From contig JAHLKG010000006.1 in the NCBI GenBank assembly GCA_025526995.1, forward strand, positions 124,001-188,000: a DNA stretch of 64,000 nt, in the 5' to 3' direction. Position 1 is the first letter of the stretch, and every line of letters begins with the position of its first letter. The notes under the pieces are model-generated. The model made no database searches and was not told the origin of the DNA. It was given only the letters and a program-made list of their open reading frames with translations. The DNA is from Powellomyces hirtus (Eukaryota > Chytridiomycota > Chytridiomycetes > Spizellomycetales > Powellomycetaceae). Position numbers and translations under genes: made by a program. Shown here piece by piece: positions 44,425 through 58,261 of the stretch.

Positions 44425-45900
44425 CTAGTCGTCATCATCACCAAAGACAATCTTTTTGGGCTTTGCGGAGCTGGCGACCTGTGCCATAGCTTCTTTAGCT
44501 TTGCGTTTCGCTTCCCATGATGGATGGAGGGGTGCTCCAGAACCGGCTTTCGGTTTCGGTTGCTGCAAGTGTTTTGGTTGCAGATGAGCCGGCTGGTTGG
44601 GTTGAGGAGGTGCGGCATAGGTGGACCGAGCCAACATGGCGGCCTGTCGTTTTCGTAGCTTTTGTTGCTCGGCGTGGGCAGCGACTGAGAGCTTGTTGCT
44701 GAGAATGTGCTGCGCGGTCTTACCAAACTTGCGCTCCGCTTGGCTGTAGAACAGTAGGTGGACATTGCAGTAAGCATATGGATCTCAGGAATACAGTTGC
44801 AAGACAAGACATATAATACATACGCGCGCCGTGCTTGTTGACCCGGTCGGTTCTTTTTGACCTTCTTCACTGGTCTTTCTTCCTCCGACTCCGAATCCCC
44901 GCTGCTAAACTCATCCGATCCGTAGTCATACATTGGAGGCAGAGAGTGCTGATCATTATCATCATCGCTATCATCCTCCCCTCTAGAGTACTCGTCTTGC
45001 GAGTCATTGTCCTCACCACCGAGGGATGTGACGAACGTTGAGCTAACTGCCTTTGATGTGTCTTCTGATCGTTTCCGCTTTGACGTTGGCGTAGCGCCGG
45101 CTGTAGTTTTTGTCAATATTGATGTCGCTTTGGAAGCAGCAGTCGCGGTTTTGAGGGATTTAGCAGCTTTTGTTCTCTTTGTACCGTCCGAACCCCGTCC
45201 TGTAATGATGACGAACAGATCTTCTATAGCATCTTTCACAGTGTCTCGGATAGGTGCTGTGGCCGCAATGCGATCCTCCAATCGCGTGAGGACAGGGACG
45301 GCATCTGTAGATTTGAGTCCAACTCCGGCAACTTCGCTCTCAGCTGTCTCTTCAGGCATGTGAGTTCCGCTAAACACTCCACAATCCCAGAACTGCAATA
45401 GGCGTTCGATCCCTGGAAGTTTACTCTTTCGCAAAGCTGACAGGAATCGCTGATGCAGAAGATTTGTAGGGCTCAATGTCTTGATTAGGCCCAGGTCCTC
45501 ATCCAGCTTTTTCAGTTGTACGTCCCATTCGCCACGTTTTGCGGCCATATCATCTTCCACTGGTACAGTCTCGAGCTGTTTCCGAAAGAAGCGGGCTTTC
45601 TTTATCATTGCTTGCAGAGTAAATGTCTTTCCCTTCTTTCCCGCACGTTTCAACGACACGGAAATGTGATGCTGGCAAGTGGACCGAAGGTCAGTTCAAC
45701 TTGAACGTTACGGGTCTCGACAGCGCGATGCGATCAAGGCAAGGTCGTTGGGAAGTAATCTAAAGGCCCGAACCTACCATCTTCTTTTTTAATTTGTGTT
45801 CAAGTTTTTGCCAGTCGGGTTCCTTGATAGGAGCTCCACTGACATTCTTCGGGTCGAGGCCCGGAATGAACGTTTCGTCCTCAAGATCCATACGCTTCAT
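44425..45900 (-). CDS. BUD22: BUD22/SRFBP1-family ribosome-biogenesis protein
   Basis: Three exons, read downwards: 45900-45778, 45671-44824, 44743-44425; 429 aa. The N-terminal part, WQKLEHKLKKK joined to SLKRAGKKGKTFTLQ, matches the family's basic helical start. The centre is Lys/Ser-rich, then very acidic (EDDSDDDNDQH). The conserved C-terminal motifs are RPGQQARRAQAERKFGKTA and LHPSWEAKRKAKEA, ending PKKIVFGDDDD. BUD22 acts in the nucleolus in early 18S rRNA processing and 40S assembly. The start at 45900 (MKRMDLEDE) is the first ATG in the frame; upstream in-frame sequence has only TTG. The gene is convergent with the forkhead gene, stops 288 nt apart. Confidence 0.88.
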
Positions 45901-46664
45901 TCGCCAAGTCGCAAACGCAGCTTCGCTGATGTGGGTGAAAGATTGCAGTCTGTCAAATGTCACTAGGCCTGATATATGTCTCTTTCCCGTCAAACGTTAT
46001 GCTGTTTGAATATGGTTGAGCATTTACAAAAATATTGCACAAAGCTAAAACGGAATGTCAAAAGCTGCTTACGCGGCGCTGCGCCACATGGTCGATCTGG
46101 GTCAGGAAAAACCAATCGGTTTTGGGAAGGCAACAAAAAGCCTATAATCCAACGCTCTCCTTCCGAAGCTAACCCAAAAACAGAGCCTGTACGATACAGG
46201 GTTACGCCGTACATGCAGTGCCGTACCCTTCCCTATAGATCGATCAGGACTGTATAACAGGGAATTCCTTCTGTTTAACCATCTTTAACGATCGTCCATC
46301 ATTACGTAATACCGCGCAGGCAAAAACTCCGCACCGGGTCCGCAGCTCCCTTTTTTGTGCTGTACGATGTTACGTACATAACAGCATGGAGTCGTGGTTG
46401 ATGTAATATGGGAAAGCCACGGTCAAGCGCAATGCCATTCTATTTAAAGAACAATACTGGCCTTGTCGCGGTTCTTCTTTCGGTTTCACGCTCGCGGTTT
46501 TGGAAGGTTCAAGAATAGCAACCCGGCTCGGAGCATGTAGGGCCCTACCGTGGCGGGAGCGGGAGCGAGCCCGGGTCTATCATGAACATCACTGTGTTGT
46601 GATGATACATGTTTACATCTGTGTCTCGAACGCCGCTATAGCTTTGTCAACACAAATATCGGAC
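45901..46664. other. Divergent intergenic region, BUD22 and PKA
   Basis: No gene is supported. The stretch 46190-46390 has several CGTAC/GTACG words (for example GTACGAT, CCGTAC, ACGTAC) that may be chance or factor sites. Confidence 0.5.
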
Positions 46665-46689
46665 TCAAATATCTGATCGAGATATTTGA
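46665..46689. promoter_or_regulatory. Inverted repeat upstream of the PKA gene
   Basis: TCAAATATC and GATATTTGA are perfect 9-bp inverted arms around a 7-nt spacer. The element ends 45 nt before the ATG, so it may be in the 5' UTR or core promoter. Confidence 0.45.
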
Positions 46690-46733
46690 ACAGCCAATTA
46701 TATCAGAACGACACATATTTGACAACCGCTCCA

Positions 46734-48720
46734 ATGCTCGACACGCACACTACAGTACCCCCGATGGCGGCCGATGCGGGAGCCAAGGGCAATATAAACG
46801 CACGCAAAAACTCGCTGCATGAAAAACTAGGCGCTATACGTGGTGCGCTCATCAAAAAAATGTCATCCAGCAACCTGTTGAGCTCGGACGATTCATCAGC
46901 AGGGACGTCCAGCGAAGACGCACCAAAGGCAAGCGGGCCGCCACAATTGCCGCGGCTGCCGTCGAACAAGAGTGAGACGTCGCTTTATGCGCAGGCCGAA
47001 GAGCCTAGTGGAAATCCACTATTGAACAAGAGCACTATCAACCGCGCTAGCAGCATTGGTCTTGGACAACTCAAGATACAGTCCCTCGGTTCGCCGTCCG
47101 CTGATCGAAACAGCACCAAAAAGACCGGGGAACCCATCCGCACGTCATTGAAAGCCATGGCCCCGTCGCGACCCAAATCGGGATTAACAAAGAACAAAAA
47201 CGTACATGGGTCCATGCCGACGGATCTCACGCCAGCACACGAACTGCGAACAGTCAAATCTTCGGCGCAGATCCAGAGTGCGATCAATGAGGACACCGGG
47301 TCGTCGGAAGCCCTGGATCAGGTCTCGGAGCTCAAGCTTCACAGTCCCTCAATTCCCAACTTTGGCATCGTCACGTCCGTCAGCTCCAGCAGCATCGATT
47401 CGCTGGGTGTGAGTGCTGGCACTGGCCTCGGGATCGGCGTTTCCGGTGGAATGGGCAAGCACACAAAGTCATTGCCCAAAATCAGCACCCTCTTCATCAA
47501 CAAGAAGAATCGCTCTTCAAGCGCGACACCTGGCTGCGACGCCAATCTTGCCTCCCCGGTTTCGCCCATTGTCGGCGGGATTATTCCCTTAACGCAGGGC
47601 GCCAGGAAGGGAACACTTTCAGCATACGAAATTTCCCCGTCAGCTGCACCGGGTCTCCACCGCGACTACAACTTGGAGGACTTCCAGATCATTCGCAGAG
47701 TAGGAAAAGGTGGTTTTGCCAATGTGTTTTTGGTTCGCATGAAGCATTCTACGGGTCGCTACTATGCTCTCAAGGCCATCAAGAAACACGACGTGGTCAA
47801 GCTCAAACAAGACAAGCAGGTCATGAACGAGAAAAACATTTTGAGGAATATCGATCATCCGTTCATTGTGGAGCTGTACCACACGTTCCAAAATCCAACG
47901 TATCTTTTCATGACCATGGAGTATGTTGCTGGTGGAGATCTCTTCTCTTATCTGCGGAAAATACAGGTAAAGCCTCGATAGCTCGGCTTGGCCTGTCAAG
48001 TTTCTAGGCGCTGATATCTGAGCACCTATTTTCCAGCGATTCTCTGAAGATGCCGCCAAGTTCTATGTGTCCGAGGTTCTTATTTCGCTCGAATACCTGC
48101 ACACAAACCACATCGTGTACCGTGATCTGAAGCCAGAAAATATCCTACTGGACACGACCGGCCACGTGAAACTGGCCGATTTTGGGTTTGCTAAGATAGT
48201 GAAGAAGAACACACAATCGTTCTGCGGTACCCCAGATTACATAGCCAATGAAATCGTCGCCAACAAACCGTACGGCAAAGCGGTAGACTGGTGGTCTCTC
48301 GGGGTCTTGATCTTTGAACTGATATCGGGCAAGACGCCTTTCGGGGATGACTCGTCAGAGAAGATTTACGACAACATTCAACTGGGGAAGATCAAGTGGC
48401 ACGCAATGGTCAAAGGTCCTGCCAAGGATATTGTCAAGCGTCTCTTGGACATGGACCCTGAGAAGCGACTCGGCAGCAACGGAGACGGCAACGAAATCAA
48501 GCAACACGCTTGGTTCAAGCCGCTTTCCTGGAAGAAAGTTGAAGCGCGCCAGACCACACCGCCGTTCGTGCCATCGTGCGACCCTCCCGAGTTCATTGAG
48601 AAAGATCGCATCGCACGTGGTGTCCGTGCTGACGAATACATGGAGGCGCTCAAATCTCCTGTCAACGCACATGGGTTCTTCAACGTTGACCCGTTTGTCG
48701 AGCTGTTTAAGGACTTTTAG
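46734..48720 (+). CDS. PKA-type protein kinase catalytic subunit
   Basis: Two exons (46734-47966, 48037-48720) encode 638 aa. About 315 low-complexity, Ser/Gly/Lys-rich residues precede the kinase domain. The domain shows VGKGGFANVFLV (glycine loop with Ala at the third Gly), ALKAIKK (catalytic Lys), VYRDLKPENILL, LADFGFAK, and the activation segment FCGTPDYIANEIV. The AGC tail has RQTTPPFVPSCDPPEF and ends in the FxxF motif FKDF at the very C-terminus, as PKA does. It should phosphorylate Ser/Thr once cAMP releases a regulatory subunit. The usual APE triad reads ANE and the GxGxxG loop is atypical, so normal activity should be tested. The first true ATG is 46734; the frame opens earlier only with TTG. 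Confidence 0.93.
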
Positions 48721-49105
48721 ATCAGGTTTAGGATGTAGAGACATTGGACCTAGGCAGGATGAGAGATAGGATAGGATACTACTAATATGCTATGTGTTCA
48801 GACTGAAGTGAGGTAATACCCAATTAGTACGACTACGTTAGTGACCTTGTCTCTTCGTGACGCTCTCCGTCAGAGAATCGAAAATCATCTTGTCTGTATC
48901 TAAACGGGAGGCTAGGGGGATGCTCTAGGTGGTCGGAAACAACCCATGTGGCTTAGCACGATGCTGACACACCCACCAAATTGAGCTTAATTGCTCTCAC
49001 GTCCGATAAATCGGACGATTTAGTGGGTCTCTTGAGTTTTTGCTCCCTTCGTCCTCTATTCATTGGAGGACAGATCTTGCCCACATCACCAATCCAACCA
49101 CAGAA
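48721..49105. other. Intergenic, no gene supported
   Basis: Contains the 3' end of the PKA gene and the promoter of MCM6 (same strand). A near-perfect dyad ACGTCCGATAAATCGGACG lies at about 48999-49017. Confidence 0.55.
48999..49017. repeat. Inverted repeat in the MCM6 promoter
   Basis: CGTCCGAT-A-A-ATCGGACG: 8-bp arms separated by AA, about 90 nt upstream of the MCM6 ATG. It may be a dimeric factor site; chance is possible. Confidence 0.5.
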
Positions 49106-52156
<3,051 letters not shown>

Positions 52157-52616
52157 AGACAGTTCGCTTGTAGATGTAGGACAGTTGTAAGCCATTTGTA
52201 GCTATCTTTCCAGTGTTTTGTACATTATATATTGCTTCCGCTTTTGTCGTTCTATGGCCTGTAATCAGAATTTGGGACGGCGGACACTTGTACCCACATG
52301 TGTTGCTTCGATAATGGAAAGAAAGAAACACGCCCAAATAGAATGGAACAATCGTTTGTGCCGTCATGTTGTTACGTCACATTCACGCTCGTGACGCCTT
52401 GTGGAGCTCACCATTTGAAGCTGTTTTTTCTGTTTCCTTTTCTCCAGACATTCCTCACACGTCAAGACTTGAAATCGTCGTATACACCACCTCTATCGCA
52501 ATACTTGCGAGCACTGCACCTCGTCTTGGATCCGTGGTTCATTTGGGTCTGTGGTTCACTTGTTGAGAGACCGTTTCTGACTTGCTGCACACAGTTAGCA
52601 CCTTCCACAAACGTCC
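52157..52616. other. Intergenic, no gene supported
   Basis: Between MCM6 and the GRAM-PX gene, same strand. No strong signal seen. Confidence 0.5.
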
Positions 52617-55600
52617 ATGACAGACGTATTACCACCGGACGGCTCACTTCTCCATGATCTAGACACTGTCGATACCCCACTGCTTGAAGACGTGATTGCC
52701 GACATGGCAGCACCACTCATAGTCGATCGTCTCGTCGAAGAACACAAGCTAGAGCTGGAGGCTCGAGAAGCTGAGTCTCGAGGTGGGAAGCACCACCCAG
52801 CTGCTCCTGACCTTCCAGTTCGTTCCCCCGCCTTACCGTCTCGCAACCCCGAACTGCCATCTCGCCCCCCTGCTGCTGCTGATGCTGCTGCTGCTGCTCG
52901 CTCAGGTACTCCTGAACTTCCCATTCGAACATCCACTCCTGAAATCCCTATCCGAACGTCCACTCCCGAAAGCGACGCACCGCCTGTGAAACCACGCCGT
53001 CCTGCCTCCGTCATCTCGTCGACAGCAACAATCACAGCAGTGCAGCATGTTCAGCCTTCACCCGCGACAGAAATTGACAATGTAGAAGTCGTTGAGGAAG
53101 ACCTCCAACCACCCCCGCTTCCATTCCGACGAGACGCGGAGAACTCCGCGTCCACTGCTGAATCACTCATCAAAAGGCAAAAGGATGCGATCAACAAATT
53201 GAAGACGGATGTCCATGAGGTATTTTGTTTGCTGCCGTTGAGAATCGATGGCGATGCGAATTTATGTTTCTTGGCGGCTTCAAGAACATCCGCAAGCAAG
53301 TCAAGGCGACCAAAGACTACGTCAAGCTGTTTACAGAGCCGTATACCCCTTCACCGGTCCGGCATCCGCCCAAATCCCTGTCGATTGGTAGCATGCGTGA
53401 AGCAGGCTCGCGCTTCCAGGACGCTGTCGAACCTTATGTTGATTGCATTGAGGCTGTGATTCGCGTTGCACATTGGGAGAATCCTTGGAGAACTGGTCTT
53501 TTGATGGTGGTAAGTGTCTGTAGTGTTATGATCACTTGGCGATGGCGTGAGGAGAACGAGGATCAGCATTTGCGTGACCCTTACCATTTATTTTTCTACA
53601 GTTCTACTTCTGGTCTTGGTATGCTGGATACCTGCACTATCTTGTCCTCCTGTCCCCACTTATTGGACTTGGAGTGACCTACGTCAAGTCAAAGGATATG
53701 TTCCCAGGCCACGGCGAAGTGACCCGCACCACTCCTCAGAACGCCATTACTCCGCTTGGTGCAGCGACGGGCTTCGCCTCTGCTGCATCCGACAGCATCA
53801 GTGCCGCCGCTAAAGCGCCCGCCAGTGCGTCGGCATGGTGGCGAGCTATTGGTGATGTTTATGGCACTGGTCGCGAAGGGCTGGGGTTGTTGGAAGATTG
53901 TAGCATCATTTTGGAGAAAGTCAAAAAGTAAGGAGTTGCATGTTATGAAAGATCTCGCTCAAGGGTGATCTAACATTGGACGCTTTAGTCTTCTTCTTTG
54001 GAAAGTCCCTGAAAAGACGATTAAAGCTGCTCTGGTGTACGGCGCAGCCCTTGCGGGCTTGTATTTCATCCCAACAACATGGCTGCTCAACGGTGCCGGT
54101 ACGTTTTAGTAAACCATTCCGATTATTAGGGGTCGCGGCTTTAATATCCTCGTTCCCCAATCTGCAATACAGAGCTCGGCTTCGGATGGTACTTTTTTGT
54201 CGTGCTTGGCTTAAAACACCACTTTCCAGCGTATACCGAATACAAAGCACGCATGGATTCTCTCGCCATCTTCTTCCAAGACGTTCCCAGCGACCGCGAC
54301 CTCGAGCGCGAGCGACAGGAGCAGCTGGAACGCGAAGAAGCCAAGCGACTTCAGGAGGAGATGAACAGCGAAGCCACACTGGAAGAAAAGAGCAAAGGGC
54401 TCGAAAAGGTGCGTCAGAAAGTAAAGCACAGGCTGTCGAGGACAAAGATCAGGATGGGATTTGGGGGTGATTTGTACCCGACAGAACCATCATCGGCGGC
54501 TGCGACACGTTAGCGGAGTGATCATGGTTGGGACGTGGCAGTGGGTTATAACCACCCGTGGTGGCAGAATAGAGTAGGACACATACTCCCTAATCGTGTA
54601 TTCTTGAATGCATTGAACGATCTTCTCACCCATATGCCGTTTCTCTCTCTTTCCTGCAAATTGCGGGCCACTTGGCTACCGCAACAATAGTTGTACGAAA
54701 CGTCCTGCATCCACACGAACAAAGTCGCCATCCTGGACTCCGCCTTTGGTAGACTGTACCTCACGCCCTCGCACCTCGTCTTTTTCTCCAAATTCAATGC
54801 AGACGACGTTAAGATTGCGTGGTCGGATGTGACCGACATTCGCCGCGTAAGAGTTAAGAGCTGGGTGGTGGGCGATGGAAGAGGTATTAGGATCACGAGT
54901 AAGACGAATACAGGAGCTGAGGCAGAGGTAAGCAGGAAAAGAAACAATAATTGGAGTAAATTGGGAGGCAGAGGCGCGAAAACGCGAGTATTGATCCTCT
55001 CTGGGTCCTAAAACAGCACGTTTTCACGACTTTCCCAAATCGCAACGAGACGTACAACGCCATCATGGCTCAGATGGAAGTTCTGGGTATCCTCCTGCCG
55101 GGTTCGGAACCCTACATTGACGACGACGACGACGTCGACGGTCTCAACGACCACGACAACCACGTAAGTCGTCGGGCCCATGCGGTTCCTCGCATTTGTC
55201 CCCGACCCTCGTCGATTCAATGTTTCTCATATCTGACTTCCTCCAGCTCACCGTCGACACGGTCGAAACCATGTCAGTCTCCTCCCGCACAAGCTGCGTT
55301 TCTTCCCTCTCTGACGACACCGATTTCGATGACACGGCCAGCACCGCCACCGCTCATACCGCATCAGGTCCCCCGCGGATCATCGTCTCGGACCCGATGA
55401 ATCACCAGTCCGCCATCGGCCTCCCCGCCTACACGTCCTACAAGATCTCGGTGCCCGCACTGAACACACACGTCCGCCGCCGGTTCAAGGAGTTTTTAAA
55501 ATTGAAGGAGATTTTGGAGGGAGAGGGTGTGGTTGCCACACACGACAAGAAGCCGCGACGGCCTAGTATTACAATCAGGGGTGCAACGGATGACGGCAGT

Positions 55601-55891
55601 GGGACACGGGAGACAGAAGGCGATGGGATGTTGTTGGATTTGCCGCCAAAGACGGTGTTTGGTATGTATTACGGGATTGTTCTTGCCCAACTGGACGCTC
55701 AGTGGCCTTATGTTGACAATGTTCCTTTCGTCGTTTTTTTTTTTTTTTGTTTTTTCTCAACAACAGGGCGCTTCTCAGATGACACGATCGAGAAACGCCG
55801 ACGTGCACTCGAAAAGTTTCTCAACCGGCTCGCGGAACGCGGCGAAGTGTGGGGCAGCGACCCTTGGAAGAAGTTCCTGTTTGGCAAATAA
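52617..55891 (+). CDS. Membrane protein with GRAM and PX domains
   Basis: The ten-exon model is 52617-53219, 53285-53509, 53602-53927, 53989-54098, 54173-54466, 54578-54597, 54691-54927, 55017-55163, 55247-55661, 55767-55891; 833 aa in frame. The N-terminus is Pro-rich (repeats such as PIRTSTPE). Two hydrophobic pairs follow, FYFWSWYAGYLHYLVLLSPL and ALAGLYFIPTTWLL/FGWYFFVVLGL, then a coiled charged helix (DRDLERERQEQLEREEAKRL). The GRAM domain spans about 515-600 (LYETSCIHTNKV, DSAFGRLYLTPSHLVFFSKF). An acidic/Ser linker precedes a PX domain with RRRFKEFLKLKEIL, LPPKTVFG and IEKRRRALEKFLNRL. The first part resembles GRAMD4-type proteins; adding PX is unusual. Lipid-binding at an ER or endosomal contact is inferred. 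The 20-nt exon 54578-54597 is required for frame but has a weak donor (GTATTC); if wrong, two genes are possible. Confidence 0.72.
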
Positions 55892-56286
55892 ATGCCGCCA
55901 CTTCGTGTTTCCCGATACATAGCAGCAACAACACATTGTGAAGAAAGAGAAAGAGCTGAAAGAGGGGTGGGGTATTGTGCATATGGGGGCTTTGCGGGAT
56001 ATGAACGCACAGTCCATGTATAGTTTTTCATTTTTGTTTCCGGATAGGGCAGATATATGAGAGTGGGGAAGAGGGTAAGAAACGAACCGAGTCGTCGATT
56101 TCTTGCATTAGCATTAGCATTGGTGGGTGGGATTGTTGTTGCACAGCTTCACAAATTGTAAAAAGATATCACGTATAATCTTGGACATCAAAAATTTCTT
56201 GACCGAATGGAACAGACGAAGGGCATGAGTTGTGAACTAGTATCGAAAGTGGGGAGGGGAGGGACGGAGTGCGGGGTATCCAACAT
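55892..56286. other. Intergenic between convergent genes
   Basis: 3' regions of the GRAM-PX gene (plus) and the stomatin-like gene (minus). GCATTA repeats (ATTAGCATTAGCATT) occur at about 56107-56121; nothing else seen. Confidence 0.5.
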
Positions 56287-57887
56287 CTATGGGCTGGTGG
56301 TGGAGGGATCTGATGCATGATTAGCTGGCGGCGGCATGTGCTTCTGCGATTGCTTTGAAACATGCGAGGGCGGTCTCGGTGTCGGTTTGTTCTGGGCCTG
56401 TCCATCACTAACAGCCTTATAAACCGACATCATCTGGGTGACCATCCCGCTAACATCCGCGACGTTGGAAGGCACAACGACAGTAGTTCCTTCTTTGGCG
56501 ATGCCCGAGAAGGCATCAATGTATTTTTCCGCGACAGAGAGGGAGACGGCGTCCTGGCCCGTGGCGCCGTGGTCGGCGATGGCTTGGGCGATGCGTTCGA
56601 TGGAAGTGGCGTTGGCGGTAGCGCGGAGGAGGATGGCTTCGGCTTCACCCTGGGCGTGATTGATTTGGCGGAGCTTGACGGCTTCGGATTCGAGAATAGC
56701 GGATTGCTTGCGGCCTTCGGCTACGTTGATGTTGGCTTGTCTATGAGAGTCAGCCAAAATAAAGTTTAGTCGCCTTTAGCCAGGGGAATATCACAGAGCG
56801 ATGCTGATGGTTTGACGCTTGATCTTTACCTCGCACCCTCCGACTCCAGAATCTCTGCTCGCTTCCTCCGTTCAGCGCCGACTTGTTGGTGCATGGCCGC
56901 GACAACGTTTTCCGGCGGATGAATGTCTCTGATTTCATAGCGGAGGCATTTAATTCCCCAATCAGCGGCGGCTTGGTTGATGGCGTTGACGATATTGAAG
57001 TTGAGCTGCGTGCGTTCGGCCAGCGTGCGGTCCAGAGTCATTTGACCAATTTCGGCGCGCTGAAATAAGAACGAAAGACATAACAAGGTAAGCGGCGGTG
57101 AGAAGGAGATTGTGGTCGAGGGAGAGGAGATTGTTACCATTGTTGTTTGGGCGAGTTGGGTTACAGCGAATTCGGCGTTTTCGACACCATAGGAGGCCTT
57201 ATACGGGTCCACGACTCGGAAATACAGAACGCCGTCGAGTTCGAGTGTCACGTTGTCTGAGATGGATATCAGAGGTCGTCAGCACATGACGATTTCAACA
57301 TACGATCACACAATCGCAGACATGCATAAGATGGGCTTTTCATGCAATAGGCGCTGTTTGCCAGTGGCCGCCTCCTTTTATGACATACCTTGTGTGATGG
57401 CGCTCTGGGATGGGATCTCGACGGCGACTTCTTTCAACGACTTGACGTAGCGGATCCGGTCCAGCACGGGGATCAGTATGGCAAGACCCGGTTCGAGGAT
57501 GCGGTCAAAGCGACCCATGCGTTCTACTATCCATGCTTCCTGCTGGGGGACAAACTTGACGATCTATAAATTTCACACATCGGAGACATCACGTCAGTTT
57601 AGTGAAATCTTCAAGTAATTCCAGAGACGCATGAAACATACGGTATTTGTGGGCAATGTCCTCGTTTGTCTCGTCAGCGAGAACCCGCCATTGTTGGGTC
57701 CGTCAGAGCCCCATATGCTTGATGCGGAACCGAAGGAGCTTTGGTTGTTGTAGTTCCGTCGAGAAGAAACGAGGGGTGATGACGAAGAAGAGGTGGTGGC
57801 GGCTGTGGCGCGCAGGACAGTGTTGCGAGGGAGGAAGGATGCGGTCTTGGAGAGGGCCGAAGCTGGTCTTACTTTCACCATGGTCAT
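56287..57887 (-). CDS. STOML2: Mitochondrial stomatin-like protein 2
   Basis: Five exons, read downwards: 57887-57642, 57563-57389, 57256-57138, 57059-56830, 56740-56287; 407 aa. The N-terminus (MTMVKVRPASALSKTASFLP, Arg/Ser/Thr-rich with no acids early) is a mitochondrial presequence. The SPFH (prohibitin-like) domain follows: IVKFVPQQEAWIVERMGRF, LKEVAVEIPSQSAIT, LDGVLYFRVVDPYKASYGVE, and IGQMTLDRTLAERTQLN. A coiled-coil part with AEGRKQSAILESEAVK and SVAEKYIDAFSGIAKEGTT is highly typical. The last 50 residues are Pro/Ser-rich. It scaffolds cardiolipin domains and proteases in the inner membrane. All junction phases agree. Confidence 0.95.
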
Positions 57888-58261
57888 TATGGGGAGGTTT
57901 GGGAATTGGGATGGGGAATGAGAGCGTTCGTAGTGGAATTGACATGAATCATCGGAATTGGATTGTTGTCAGGCTTGCCCCTGGATCTAGTACCTGCTTG
58001 GAAACCTCTCGAAACAAAACCGCAGTCCCGGCAGAGTAGATGATGAATGCAGTGTAGCATTTAACAGTGTCCATGCAATAGTCATTCACTTTCATGACTT
58101 TTCTCTTCAGGTGGAAGCTCAAGTAGAGCCCCGTTGTAACTCTGTTCGATAATGATCAGAGATACTTACTACTAATTTCAGAACTTGAGTTTGGAGGGGA
58201 GATAACTTGTTTGATTGAACCATCAAGATATACCAATGTCCTTCTCCCGAAAACGTTCCTC
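57888..58261. other. Intergenic, no gene supported
   Basis: Downstream of the MATE-like gene and upstream of the stomatin-like gene (both minus strand). Nothing definite seen. Confidence 0.5.
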
